From an uncultured Ilumatobacter sp. (GTDB lineage Bacteria; Actinomycetota; Acidimicrobiia; Acidimicrobiales; Ilumatobacteraceae), in NCBI GenBank assembly GCA_937891565.1, contig CALAHA010000159.1, forward strand, positions 1-15,757: a stretch of 15,757 bases of DNA, in the 5' to 3' direction. The notes beneath the pieces were generated by a model. It saw nothing but the letters and a program-made list of their open reading frames with translations. It had not been told where the DNA came from and searched no databases. The position numbers and the translations under genes are program-made. Positions 6,451 to 13,252 of the stretch are shown piece after piece (position 1 is the first letter of the stretch; every line of letters begins with the position of its first letter).

Positions 6451-7182
6451 GTGTCTCCTCGGTCGCTCTCCGTTTGCCTTGTCGCGGTTGCGCTCACTGT
6501 CGCTGGTTGCGCCGAGTTAACGACATCAGCCGGTAACGATGCGCCGGTGTCGACAATCGTGATCGGCTCAGAAGTGGATGGCGAGGTTGTTGTCAGCGCT
6601 GATGTCGGGCCGACGTCAAAAACCGGTATCGACACCGTCATCATGATCGGCGACTCAATCACCGTTGCGTCGACGCCTGTGCTGCAAGAAGTTTACGAGC
6701 AGCTCGGTTTCGACGAGATCATCATCGAGTCCAAGCAAGGCAAGCGCACCGCATTGTCCTTCGGGAGCAATCCGAGCGGGGTCGACATCGCCAGCTATAT
6801 CGTCGACTCGCCTGACCAGGACGACGATCATTCGAACGAACTGTGGGTCGTTGCATTGGGGACCAACGACATCAACCAGTACGGCGACGCTGCAGAGCGC
6901 GCTGCGGCCATCAACGAGATGTTGCAGATAGTCCCTGAGGAATCTCCACTGATCTGGGTCGACACTTACTTCGAGGATCAGTCCGAAGGAGCCGATGCGA
7001 TCAACGGCTCAATCTCTGACCGAGTGCTCGATCGCGGCAACAGTGCGATCGCTCGATGGAGTTTGGTGGCTGCCGACGACGGCAACCTCCGTGACGACGG
7101 CGTGCATCCGCGCCAGCAGGGCAGCGCTGTCTTCGCCAACGTCATCTCAGCGACGATCGTCGATTTCCTGCAACTGACTTAG
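6451..7182 (+). CDS. SGNH-hydrolase-fold lipoprotein
   Basis: The 243-residue protein begins with a lipoprotein signal peptide ending in TVAGC (lipid-modified C20), so it should sit on the outside of the membrane. The mature part has the SGNH/GDSL blocks: GDSI with the nucleophile S69, GTNDINQ with N139 of block III, and DDGVHP with D216 and H219 as the rest of the triad. Such enzymes are esterases, lipases or acyl-carbohydrate deacetylases; the substrate cannot be told here. I chose the GTG at 6451 because the signal peptide then starts MSPRSLS and a -10-like hexamer precedes it; GTG at 6433 would add six residues. The gene is convergent with glnR and their stop codons overlap by 4 bases, leaving no room for a terminator. 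Confidence 0.83.
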   Translation: MSPRSLSVCLVAVALTVAGCAELTTSAGNDAPVSTIVIGSEVDGEVVVSADVGPTSKTGIDTVIMIGDSITVASTPVLQEVYEQLGFDEIIIESKQGKRTALSFGSNPSGVDIASYIVDSPDQDDDHSNELWVVALGTNDINQYGDAAERAAAINEMLQIVPEESPLIWVDTYFEDQSEGADAINGSISDRVLDRGNSAIARWSLVAADDGNLRDDGVHPRQQGSAVFANVISATIVDFLQLT

Positions 7183-7880
7183 CTCTCCCAGCGAGATTCG
7201 CCGAAGCGATAGCCGACCGACCGGACGGTTTGAATCAGGCCGGCGTGTTCTTCGCCGAGCTTGGCCCGTAGGCGACGAATGTGCACGTCGACAGTGCGTG
7301 CCCCGCCGTAGTACTCGTAGCCCCACACTCGGCTGAGCAGGATTTCACGGGTGAACACTTTGCCGGGGTTCTGTGCGAGGAACTTGAGGAGCTCGTACTC
7401 CATGTAGGTCATGTCAAGCGACTTACCGGCCATCGACGCCTGGTAGGTCTCCAGGTTGAGGCTGAGCGGGCCGTACTCGACGAGGTCGGAGCTGACGAGC
7501 TGCACCTCACCGGCGAGTAGATGTCGGAGTCGGGCCTCGACCTCGGCCGGATGGAACGGTGTGAGGCAGAAGTCGTCGTACAAGTCGTCGCGGTGTTGGA
7601 GTTCGGAGAGCTGTGCACCGCCGATCAGCACGAGCACCGGCAGTGAGCTCGCGGGCTGTTTGCGCAACGTTCGGAGAAATGCCCATGCAGCTTCGGGATC
7701 AACGGTTGCGTCGACAATCGCGCCAGCCCATCCGCCGTCGGGTTCTTGCTCGCTGGCGGTGATCAACGTGTTGACCGCCTTCCACCTGTAACCCCCGAGG
7801 TCGAGTGTGCGGGCCAGTTCTGGCGTCGTTGGATCGGGGACGACGATGAGCATGGATTTGGCTGGCAGCGGTTCACTCAC
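7179..7880 (-). CDS. glnR: GlnR-like atypical OmpR-family nitrogen regulator
   Basis: The 233-residue protein has a receiver-like domain (about 10-122) and a winged-helix DNA-binding domain (about 135-226). The latter closely resembles actinobacterial GlnR: FLAQNPGKVFTRE, VWGYEYYGG, RTVDVHIRRLRAKLG and SVGYRF. The receiver keeps a D57 at the usual phosphoacceptor position, but the acidic pocket is poor and the conserved lysine before the last proline is a threonine (T107, LTPF), as expected for GlnR, which works as a dimer without normal phosphorylation. GlnR controls ammonium assimilation genes. I start it at GTG 7880 because this overlaps the glnA TGA as GTGA, implying translational coupling; an internal ATG at 7853 is the alternative. 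Position beside two glutamine synthetase genes strongly supports the assignment. Confidence 0.85.
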   Translation of the reverse strand: MSEPLPAKSMLIVVPDPTTPELARTLDLGGYRWKAVNTLITASEQEPDGGWAGAIVDATVDPEAAWAFLRTLRKQPASSLPVLVLIGGAQLSELQHRDDLYDDFCLTPFHPAEVEARLRHLLAGEVQLVSSDLVEYGPLSLNLETYQASMAGKSLDMTYMEYELLKFLAQNPGKVFTREILLSRVWGYEYYGGARTVDVHIRRLRAKLGEEHAGLIQTVRSVGYRFGESRWES

Positions 7881-9217
7881 AGCGCCGACAGATACCGATC
7901 TCGCTCGAAGGCGCTGACATGTGTTTTGTAGGCCCGCCACTCTTGACGTTTGTTCCGCAGGAACCACTCGAAGATGTGTTCGCCGAGTGCCTCTCGGACC
8001 AATGTCGAGTTCTCCATCGTTTGAAGTGCTGCAGCCAGCGACTCGGGAAGCTGTTCGATGCCCAGCTCAGCGAGCACGTCGTCGCTGATCTCGAAGAGGT
8101 TCGCATCGGCCTCGTCGGGGAGCTCGTAGCCCTCCTTGACGCCCTTCATCCCGGCCGCCAGCATCAGGCTGAAGGCGAGATAGGGGTTGCAGGCCGGGTC
8201 GGGTGAGCGGTACTCAAGCCGGGTCGCAGTCGGATTGCCTTTCTTCGCGATCGGTACACGGATCAGGCCGCTCCGATTGTTGCGCGCCCAGCTGACATGT
8301 ACCGGAGCTTCGAAGCCGGGGACGAGTCGCTTGTAGCTGTTGACGGTCTGGTTGGTGACAGCGGTGATCTCGGCCGCGTGGTGCAGGAGGCCAGCCATGA
8401 AGGCCTTCGCGGTCGGCGACAGGTTGTAGGGGTCGTCGCCGTCGTAGAACGCGTTCTCGTCGTCTTGAAACAGGGAGAGGTGCACGTGCATTCCGGACCC
8501 CTGGATTCCTTCGAGTGGCTTGGGCATGAACGTGGCGTGCACGTTGCTTCGAGCAGCGACCTCGCGCACGGCGTGACGGAAGGTCATCATGCTGTCGGCC
8601 ATCGTCAGGGCGTCAGTGTGTCGCAGATCGATCTCTTGCTGGCCAGGCGCGTCTTCGTGGAAGCTGTATTCCACCGGGATGCCCATTGCCTCGAGCGTGC
8701 GGATGGTTTTCTTGCGTAACTCGCCAGTGATGTCGTTGGTGGTGAGATCGAAAAAGCCGCCGTCGTCAATCGGCACGGGTGGGGCGCCGGGTGTGAGCGG
8801 CTCGAAATAAAAGAACTCGATGTCGGGTGCGACGTAGAAGGTGAGGCCAGCTTCGTTCGCGGCCTTCATGTGGCGGCGCAAGACCTGACGCGGATCGCCG
8901 GCGAACGGCGTGCCGTCAAGGTTGTAGATATCACAGAAAATGCGCGCTTCGGGGACCTTGGGGTCGCCCCATGGTAGGACCTCGAACGTGTCAGGGTCGG
9001 GGATGGCGAGGACGTCGGCTTCCTGCACGCGGGAGAACCCGTCGATCGATGAGCCGTCGAAGGTCATGCCATCGCTCAGGGCATTGTCGAGTTCGGCAGG
9101 GGAGATAGCGAGGCTCTTTAAGGTGCCGAGGACGTCGGTGAACCAGAGTCGAACCAAGCGAACCCCGCGTTCCTCCACGGATCGCAATACGTATTCCCGC
9201 TGCTGTTCACTACTCAT
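7877..9217 (-). CDS. glnA: Glutamine synthetase type I, alpha-type (GlnA2-like)
   Basis: This enzyme joins ammonium to glutamate using ATP. At 446 residues it equals the length I recall for mycobacterial GlnA2 and shares its start region (REYVLRSVEERG, LVRLWFTDVLG). Visible GSI motifs include FDGSSIDGF (53-61), the metal-binding DIEFFYFE (from 132), EGIQGSGMHVHLS (236-248) and NSYKRLVPGFEAP (293-305). The tyrosine adenylylated in GSI-beta enzymes is replaced by F375 in ADANLFEI, so control by adenylylation is not expected; alpha-type enzymes are instead inhibited by glutamine. The ATG at 9217 is chosen because the open frame upstream (to 9307) runs through a terminator-like hairpin and would add 30 residues foreign to the family. 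glnR follows with a GTGA overlap. Confidence 0.93.
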   Translation of the reverse strand: MSSEQQREYVLRSVEERGVRLVRLWFTDVLGTLKSLAISPAELDNALSDGMTFDGSSIDGFSRVQEADVLAIPDPDTFEVLPWGDPKVPEARIFCDIYNLDGTPFAGDPRQVLRRHMKAANEAGLTFYVAPDIEFFYFEPLTPGAPPVPIDDGGFFDLTTNDITGELRKKTIRTLEAMGIPVEYSFHEDAPGQQEIDLRHTDALTMADSMMTFRHAVREVAARSNVHATFMPKPLEGIQGSGMHVHLSLFQDDENAFYDGDDPYNLSPTAKAFMAGLLHHAAEITAVTNQTVNSYKRLVPGFEAPVHVSWARNNRSGLIRVPIAKKGNPTATRLEYRSPDPACNPYLAFSLMLAAGMKGVKEGYELPDEADANLFEISDDVLAELGIEQLPESLAAALQTMENSTLVREALGEHIFEWFLRNKRQEWRAYKTHVSAFERDRYLSAL

Positions 9218-9243
9218 TCGACCCAGTCTTTCAGATTGTTGTG

Positions 9244-9285
9244 AAAAATGGCGACGGGGTAGGGACACAAAGCCCCCACCCCGCC
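9244..9285 (-). terminator. Terminator-like hairpin in the leader of glnA
   Basis: On the minus strand, GGGGTGGGG pairs with CCCTACCCC (one G-U pair, 9-base loop). The stem is extended by GGC/GCC and followed by ATTTTT. It ends only 26 bases before the glnA ATG. It could be a second terminator for glnII or an attenuator controlling glnA. Confidence 0.55.
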
Positions 9286-9309
9286 AGCCTTGATGCTGTT
9301 TAGGCAATC

Positions 9310-9371
9310 AAAATCAATGAGAACTGAGACGGGATCGGAATGGAGCAATCGGCCTTTCCGGACCGTCTCAG
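9310..9371 (-). terminator. Probable terminator right after glnII
   Basis: CTGAGACGG (9324-9332) and CCGTCTCAG (9363-9371) are perfect complements. An inner stem CGGAA/TTCCG (9336-9340 / 9356-9360) is separated from them by a small internal loop. The first arm begins one base after the glnII stop, and the hairpin is followed on the minus strand by TTCTCATTGATTTTGATT, a moderate U-rich tail. Confidence 0.5.
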
Positions 9372-9372
9372 C

Positions 9373-10398
9373 TCACTTCTTTATTGCGGAGCAGATGGTC
9401 TCTGTCACGAGGCGTGCGACCGTGTAGGGGTCGATGTTGCCGTTCGGGCGGCGATCTTCGAGGTAGCCCTTGCCATCGATCGAGCACTGCCACGGGATGC
9501 GGACAGATGCGCCGCGGTCGGAGACGCCGTAGCTGAACTGGTCGTGGCGCTGTGTTTCGTGGGCGCCGGTGAGGCGTTCCTCGACGCCGGCGCCGTAGTT
9601 GGCGATGTGCAGCGCAGCTTTCTTGCCGAGGGCCACGCAGCCAGCTTCGATGTGCTCCATGCCGCCGTCTTCGCGCATCTCTTTGGTCGAGAAGTTCGTG
9701 TGCGCACCGGCACCGTTCCAGTCGCCCTTCACCGGCTTGGCGCTGATGTCGATGATGACGCCGTACTCCTCGGCGATGCGGTGCAGCAGGTAGCGGCCGA
9801 TCCAGAGTTCGTCGGCCACTTCGAGGAGGCCGACTGGGCCAACCTGAAATTCCCACTGGCCGGGCATCACTTCGGCGTTAATGCCCGACAGGGTGATTCC
9901 GGCTTCGAGGCAAGCGTCCATGTGGTCTTCCGCGATATCGCGACCGGTGATGGCAATTTCGCCAACGCCGCAGTAGTAGGGGCCCTGCGGCGCGGGGAAA
10001 CCGTTGTCGGGGAAGCCGAGCGGCGAGCCGTCGGGCTTGAGCATGGTGTACTCCTGCTCGATGCCAAACATCGGCTCGTGCTTTTTGTACTTCTTGGCGG
10101 TACGTGCTGCTGCGGCACGGGTGTTGGTCGGGTGGGCTTTGCCGTCGACCAGCATCACTTCGCACATGACGAGGATGCTGCTGCCGCCACGAATCGGGTC
10201 CGGGAAAACGCGGGCGGGCTTGAGAACGCAGTCGCTCTTGTCGCCGGTGGCCTGGTTAGTGGACGATCCGTCAAAGCCCCACAGGGGCATGTCGGCGAGC
10301 TCGACTCCGTTGTCATCGTCCAAGATTTTCGTCTTCGAACGAAGCTGCGGGGTCGGCTCCGCGCCGTCGATCCAGATGTATTCAGCCTTGATAGCCAC
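9373..10398 (-). CDS. glnII: Glutamine synthetase type II (eukaryotic-like)
   Basis: At 341 residues this matches GSII, the decameric glutamine synthetase shared by eukaryotes and some bacteria such as Frankia, Streptomyces and rhizobia. It lacks the adenylylation control of GSI-beta. Motifs in order: IWIDG (8-12), WGFDGSSTNQA (40-50), FGIEQEYT (111-118), NAEVMPGQWEFQVGP (174-188), KGDWNGAGAHTNFSTK (224-239) and RGASVRIP (295-302). The start is GTG at 10398, seven bases after GAGGA (10406-10410); this gives the family-typical MAIKAEYIW beginning. A GlnR-box-like array lies about 110-140 bases upstream. Downstream come two hairpins and then the GSI-alpha gene on the same strand. Identification is very safe. 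Confidence 0.96.
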   Translation of the reverse strand: MAIKAEYIWIDGAEPTPQLRSKTKILDDDNGVELADMPLWGFDGSSTNQATGDKSDCVLKPARVFPDPIRGGSSILVMCEVMLVDGKAHPTNTRAAAARTAKKYKKHEPMFGIEQEYTMLKPDGSPLGFPDNGFPAPQGPYYCGVGEIAITGRDIAEDHMDACLEAGITLSGINAEVMPGQWEFQVGPVGLLEVADELWIGRYLLHRIAEEYGVIIDISAKPVKGDWNGAGAHTNFSTKEMREDGGMEHIEAGCVALGKKAALHIANYGAGVEERLTGAHETQRHDQFSYGVSDRGASVRIPWQCSIDGKGYLEDRRPNGNIDPYTVARLVTETICSAIKK

Positions 10399-10505
10399 TG
10401 TGTGGTCCTCGAATTCTCTCGTTGGTGGGGCGCAACAAGGTTAGGCCGCGACCCGTGATCGACGTGAATTGTGGCAGCAACGGCCCCAATTGGTATTGCA
10501 GCTCT

Positions 10506-10540
10506 GTGAACGGCGCGTGAATTGGAGTGGGCATTGGTGA
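10506..10540 (-). promoter_or_regulatory. GlnR-box-like array upstream of glnII
   Basis: Read on the minus strand, TCAC, CCAC, TCAC and TCAC occur with the AC steps 10, 10 and 11 bases apart. The last two form AC-N9-AC inside TTCACGCGCCGTTCAC, the spacing described for actinobacterial GlnR sites. A TANNNT-like TAACCT further downstream on the same strand may be the -10. The rest of the 185-base gap between glnII and the acylase gene holds a short GCAGCC/GGCTGC hairpin just after the acylase stop, without a U-tract. Confidence 0.45.
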
Positions 10541-10583
10541 CCGGACATGGGTTCTGCGGAGCAGCCCGGTCGGGGTGGCTGCC

Positions 10584-13148
10584 CTACGGGACGACGATTG
10601 TGCGTTCGATGAGATTGGGGTCGGCTGCGATTTGCTCGGCGGTGAATGCGACGTCACGCCAGTTCTTCTCGCTGAACCGATTTGTTTGTTGCTCGAACAG
10701 CGGCGACGTGCGGTCACCGGTCTGGCCGTACGCGGTGATCGCCCATGCCTGCACGCTGTCACCGGAGTAGTCGACGGCGAGCATGAAGCTCGACCCAAAG
10801 TTGACCGGGGCGCCTTCGCCGCGGAGTGCACTGCCGGGTGCAACGGCAACACCACGCGCCAGTGATGGCTCGGAACTCGAGTTGTTGCTGCTCCACTTCA
10901 CGACATTGGTGACACCGTCGACGTCGGTGCCGCCGTGCAGCGGGATGCGAATACCGGAGCGCTCGGTGAACTGCGCTGCGCCGAGTGATGCCCCGACCGC
11001 AAACCCGGCCTTGGTCAATGTCTGGACTGCCCGAGCGATGGCTTGGAGGACTGGGTCACCGTTGCCGATCGCAGCGGGAGTGGCAGGGACTCCGGGGGTG
11101 ACGGTGGGGCGGGCCGGATCGAATTCGTCGCCGAAGAGCACGCCGGTCGCGGTGCGATCGGCATTGGTGAAGCGGGTCATCACCTCGCGCCAAAGGAGCG
11201 GGCCGGAGCTTGCGAGGTCGTAGCGACCGTCCCAGACCGACAGCACGTCGCAGGCGGCCGAGATGTCGACGATTTCGGCCGGCAATGCAACCGTCTCATC
11301 ATCGGTGAGGACTGCGACGACTTCGATCAGCGGATTGGCGATGCATCGATCGACGGCATTGGAGCGCAGCAGGAGTGCTGTCTGGGCGCGATTGTCAAAG
11401 ACCGCGTCGCGAAGTTCAAGTCCAGAGAAGTTACCGTCGTCGCCGGAGAGGCCAAGCCGGTTGTCTGATGCGAGTATGGCGGCGTTTTGCCGGGAACGCA
11501 TCGACAGCGGAGTGTTCTGTTCGCCGTGGAGGATCGAGAAGTCGCCGGTGGTGGTGAATTCGTCGCTCGACACCCAGAAGCTGTCGTTGGCGTTGAAGAC
11601 GTAGTCGCTCCGTTCGACCATGGGCATCTCGCTGAACGGCACAAGCCCGTCGTCGCGAGCACCGGGAACGATTTCCCATGCGAGCCGGCTGTCGGCTCCA
11701 TCGAGGAGGACAACGCCGTTGTCGTACCCAATTTGAGTGATCGGATCGTTGAACAGCTTGGCGAGGTACAGCTGCTCGCCTTCGGCGGAGAGGTTTGGCG
11801 TGGCAGAGGTATCGGCGTACCAGACTCGCCCGTCGGCTCCCGTGGCGACTGTGTTGAACAGTGGGACGCCTTGGTGTTCTTCGAAGACGGCTTGCAGTTC
11901 ATCGAGGCTCTGTACGCCGATCATGTCGTGGTACTGCTCAATGAACTCGTCGTTATTGATGTTCGCGTCGCGGAAGGTGAGGACTGCTGAGTCAGTCCAG
12001 CCGAGGCCGGGGAAGTCGATGATTGGGCCGTACTCGCTGCGCCACAGGGTGCGTGTTTCTTTGTCGACCGAGCCGTCGGCACGCAAGATCGAGATGGTGA
12101 AGTCGGTCGATGTCATTGGACGGGACTCACCATCAACGAGATACGACGTGCGTGACTCGGGATCGAGTGTCAAGAGATAGGCCGTCAGCCGCTTGCCAGC
12201 TGAAACAGTGTGGGTCCACGCGACTCCCTCGGTGAACCCAATTCCGATGCCCGGCAGACCGAGGAGTTGTGCGCCGTAGATATCGACCTCACCCGGAACG
12301 GTGAGGTGGGCTTCAGCGAATCGCAGTTCGCCTTCCCAGGGGAAGTGTGGGTTGGCGACGAGCAGTCCGCCGGTACCTGACGCCGTGCGTTCTTTGCCGA
12401 CGGCCCATCCGTTACTGCCGAGGTCGATCGGCTCGAGCACCGAGAAATCTGGGGCGGCATCATCGATAGCATCGGCGGGCTTGGCCGGGGCGAATCCACG
12501 GACTTCGTCAGCAACAGGAGGCTGCGCCGACGGGATGAATTCGGCGAACCGGGCACTGCTGGCGAGCAGGGCGATCGACCGTGCGTACACGTAGACCTCG
12601 ACTGGTTGGACCGGTCGAACCCAAGGAGCGCCGTTGCACCAACCGGTGAGCCCGTCGTCGCCTCGATCGGCGAGGTGGGCGTTCCAACCTCCGGCGAATG
12701 CCTCGAACTGTGTGACCACATCGCTCGAGGCGTCGTTGTAGTCGGCCGTTGCGATGCTGGCGATATCGATGGAGCGCCAGGCAAAGTCGCTCTCGGTGTT
12801 CCGTCCGTCGTCGCCAGGGCCCAAGTTCTCCGACCGGACGCCGTAGACCTTCAGGATCTGATCGACGAGCGTGCAGCCGTGGTCTTCGGCGCTGACGAAG
12901 CCTTGGCCGTACGCCACGGATTCGAGGCTGTCGCCGATGATGTGGGGTACACCGTCGGTTGTCCGGCGAATGGTGACCTCGAGTCGAGGGGGAACCAGCG
13001 TTGTGGTGGTTGTGGTGGTTGTGGTGGTTGTGGTGGTTGTGGTCGTCGTATCGCCCGATGTCGGCAGTGGGATTGAGCCTGGGCCCTCACCAGGGGTGCA
13101 CGCGGCCGTGAACACCACTCCGACGATCGCTAAGGCCTTCCAACGCAC
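10584..13148 (-). CDS. Secreted penicillin acylase-family lipoprotein (Ntn hydrolase; possible AHL acylase)
   Basis: The 854-residue precursor starts with a lipoprotein signal ending FTAAC (C17). Next comes a run of 17 threonines (34-50) as a linker, then a penicillin-acylase domain. The alpha part shows GVPHIIGDSLESVAYGQG and SAEDHG. The beta chain would begin at S245 in DLGSNGWAVG, the autoproteolytic N-terminal nucleophile. VANPHFPW (from 264) and the later FNANDSFW match conserved substrate and oxyanion regions. The family cleaves amide bonds of beta-lactams, acyl-homoserine lactones, lipopeptides or other acylated compounds outside the membrane; the substrate is not determinable here. 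GTG 13148 is chosen because the signal peptide then starts properly and a -10-like CACTAT lies 7 bases upstream; an ATG at 13229 would bury the signal. Divergent from nadE. Confidence 0.88.
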   Translation of the reverse strand: MRWKALAIVGVVFTAACTPGEGPGSIPLPTSGDTTTTTTTTTTTTTTTTTLVPPRLEVTIRRTTDGVPHIIGDSLESVAYGQGFVSAEDHGCTLVDQILKVYGVRSENLGPGDDGRNTESDFAWRSIDIASIATADYNDASSDVVTQFEAFAGGWNAHLADRGDDGLTGWCNGAPWVRPVQPVEVYVYARSIALLASSARFAEFIPSAQPPVADEVRGFAPAKPADAIDDAAPDFSVLEPIDLGSNGWAVGKERTASGTGGLLVANPHFPWEGELRFAEAHLTVPGEVDIYGAQLLGLPGIGIGFTEGVAWTHTVSAGKRLTAYLLTLDPESRTSYLVDGESRPMTSTDFTISILRADGSVDKETRTLWRSEYGPIIDFPGLGWTDSAVLTFRDANINNDEFIEQYHDMIGVQSLDELQAVFEEHQGVPLFNTVATGADGRVWYADTSATPNLSAEGEQLYLAKLFNDPITQIGYDNGVVLLDGADSRLAWEIVPGARDDGLVPFSEMPMVERSDYVFNANDSFWVSSDEFTTTGDFSILHGEQNTPLSMRSRQNAAILASDNRLGLSGDDGNFSGLELRDAVFDNRAQTALLLRSNAVDRCIANPLIEVVAVLTDDETVALPAEIVDISAACDVLSVWDGRYDLASSGPLLWREVMTRFTNADRTATGVLFGDEFDPARPTVTPGVPATPAAIGNGDPVLQAIARAVQTLTKAGFAVGASLGAAQFTERSGIRIPLHGGTDVDGVTNVVKWSSNNSSSEPSLARGVAVAPGSALRGEGAPVNFGSSFMLAVDYSGDSVQAWAITAYGQTGDRTSPLFEQQTNRFSEKNWRDVAFTAEQIAADPNLIERTIVVP
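13000..13044 (-). repeat. 9-bp tandem repeat (5 units) encoding polythreonine
   Basis: GTTGTGGTG is repeated four times from 13000 and a fifth unit ends in C (13036-13044). On the minus strand it reads ACC ACA ACC, giving most of 17 consecutive threonines next to the lipobox of the acylase. The unit is a multiple of three, so copy-number change would only alter linker length. Confidence 0.9.
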
Positions 13149-13155
13149 TCCTCCA

Positions 13156-13161
13156 ATAGTG
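13156..13161 (-). promoter_or_regulatory. -10-like hexamer CACTAT of the acylase gene
   Basis: On the minus strand CACTAT ends 7 bases before the GTG at 13148. GGAGGA directly touches this GTG, too close to act as a normal Shine-Dalgarno, so leaderless translation is the better reading. Confidence 0.35.
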
Positions 13162-13239
13162 CCAGAAGACCAGTCCGGATCTTCACCGAAGACCCCTGTT
13201 TGCCGGAATTTCTTCGCTGAGCCGGGCATCTTGGGCGGC

Positions 13240-13245
13240 TATCCT
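13240..13245 (+). promoter_or_regulatory. -10-like hexamer TATCCT of nadE (leaderless arrangement)
   Basis: TATCCT fits TANNNT and ends 7 bases before GTG 13253, with no Shine-Dalgarno. It favours this GTG over the in-frame TTG at 13247. Confidence 0.45.
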
Positions 13246-13252
13246 GTTGAGC

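Noticed and set aside
9218..9307. 30-residue N-terminal extension of glnA
   Set aside because: It would begin at a TTG, pass through the hairpin at 9250-9285 and lengthen the protein beyond the family size. The ATG at 9217 gives a normal 446 residues.
9218..9372. Known glutamine riboswitch (glnA RNA) in the glnA leader
   Set aside because: Considered because of the hairpin and gene context, but I cannot recognise the conserved core of that motif, which is mainly known from cyanobacteria. Left as a covariance-model search.
9340..10458. Plus-strand open frame of 372 codons
   Set aside because: It is antisense to glnII, whose motifs are unambiguous; the composition is that of a shadow frame.
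10561..10583. Terminator just after the acylase stop
   Set aside because: A GCAGCC/GGCTGC hairpin exists but has only six pairs and no U-tract, so I do not call it a terminator.
13000..13044. Repeat array as CRISPR or regulatory iteron
   Set aside because: The units have no spacers, lie in frame inside the acylase gene and simply encode polythreonine.
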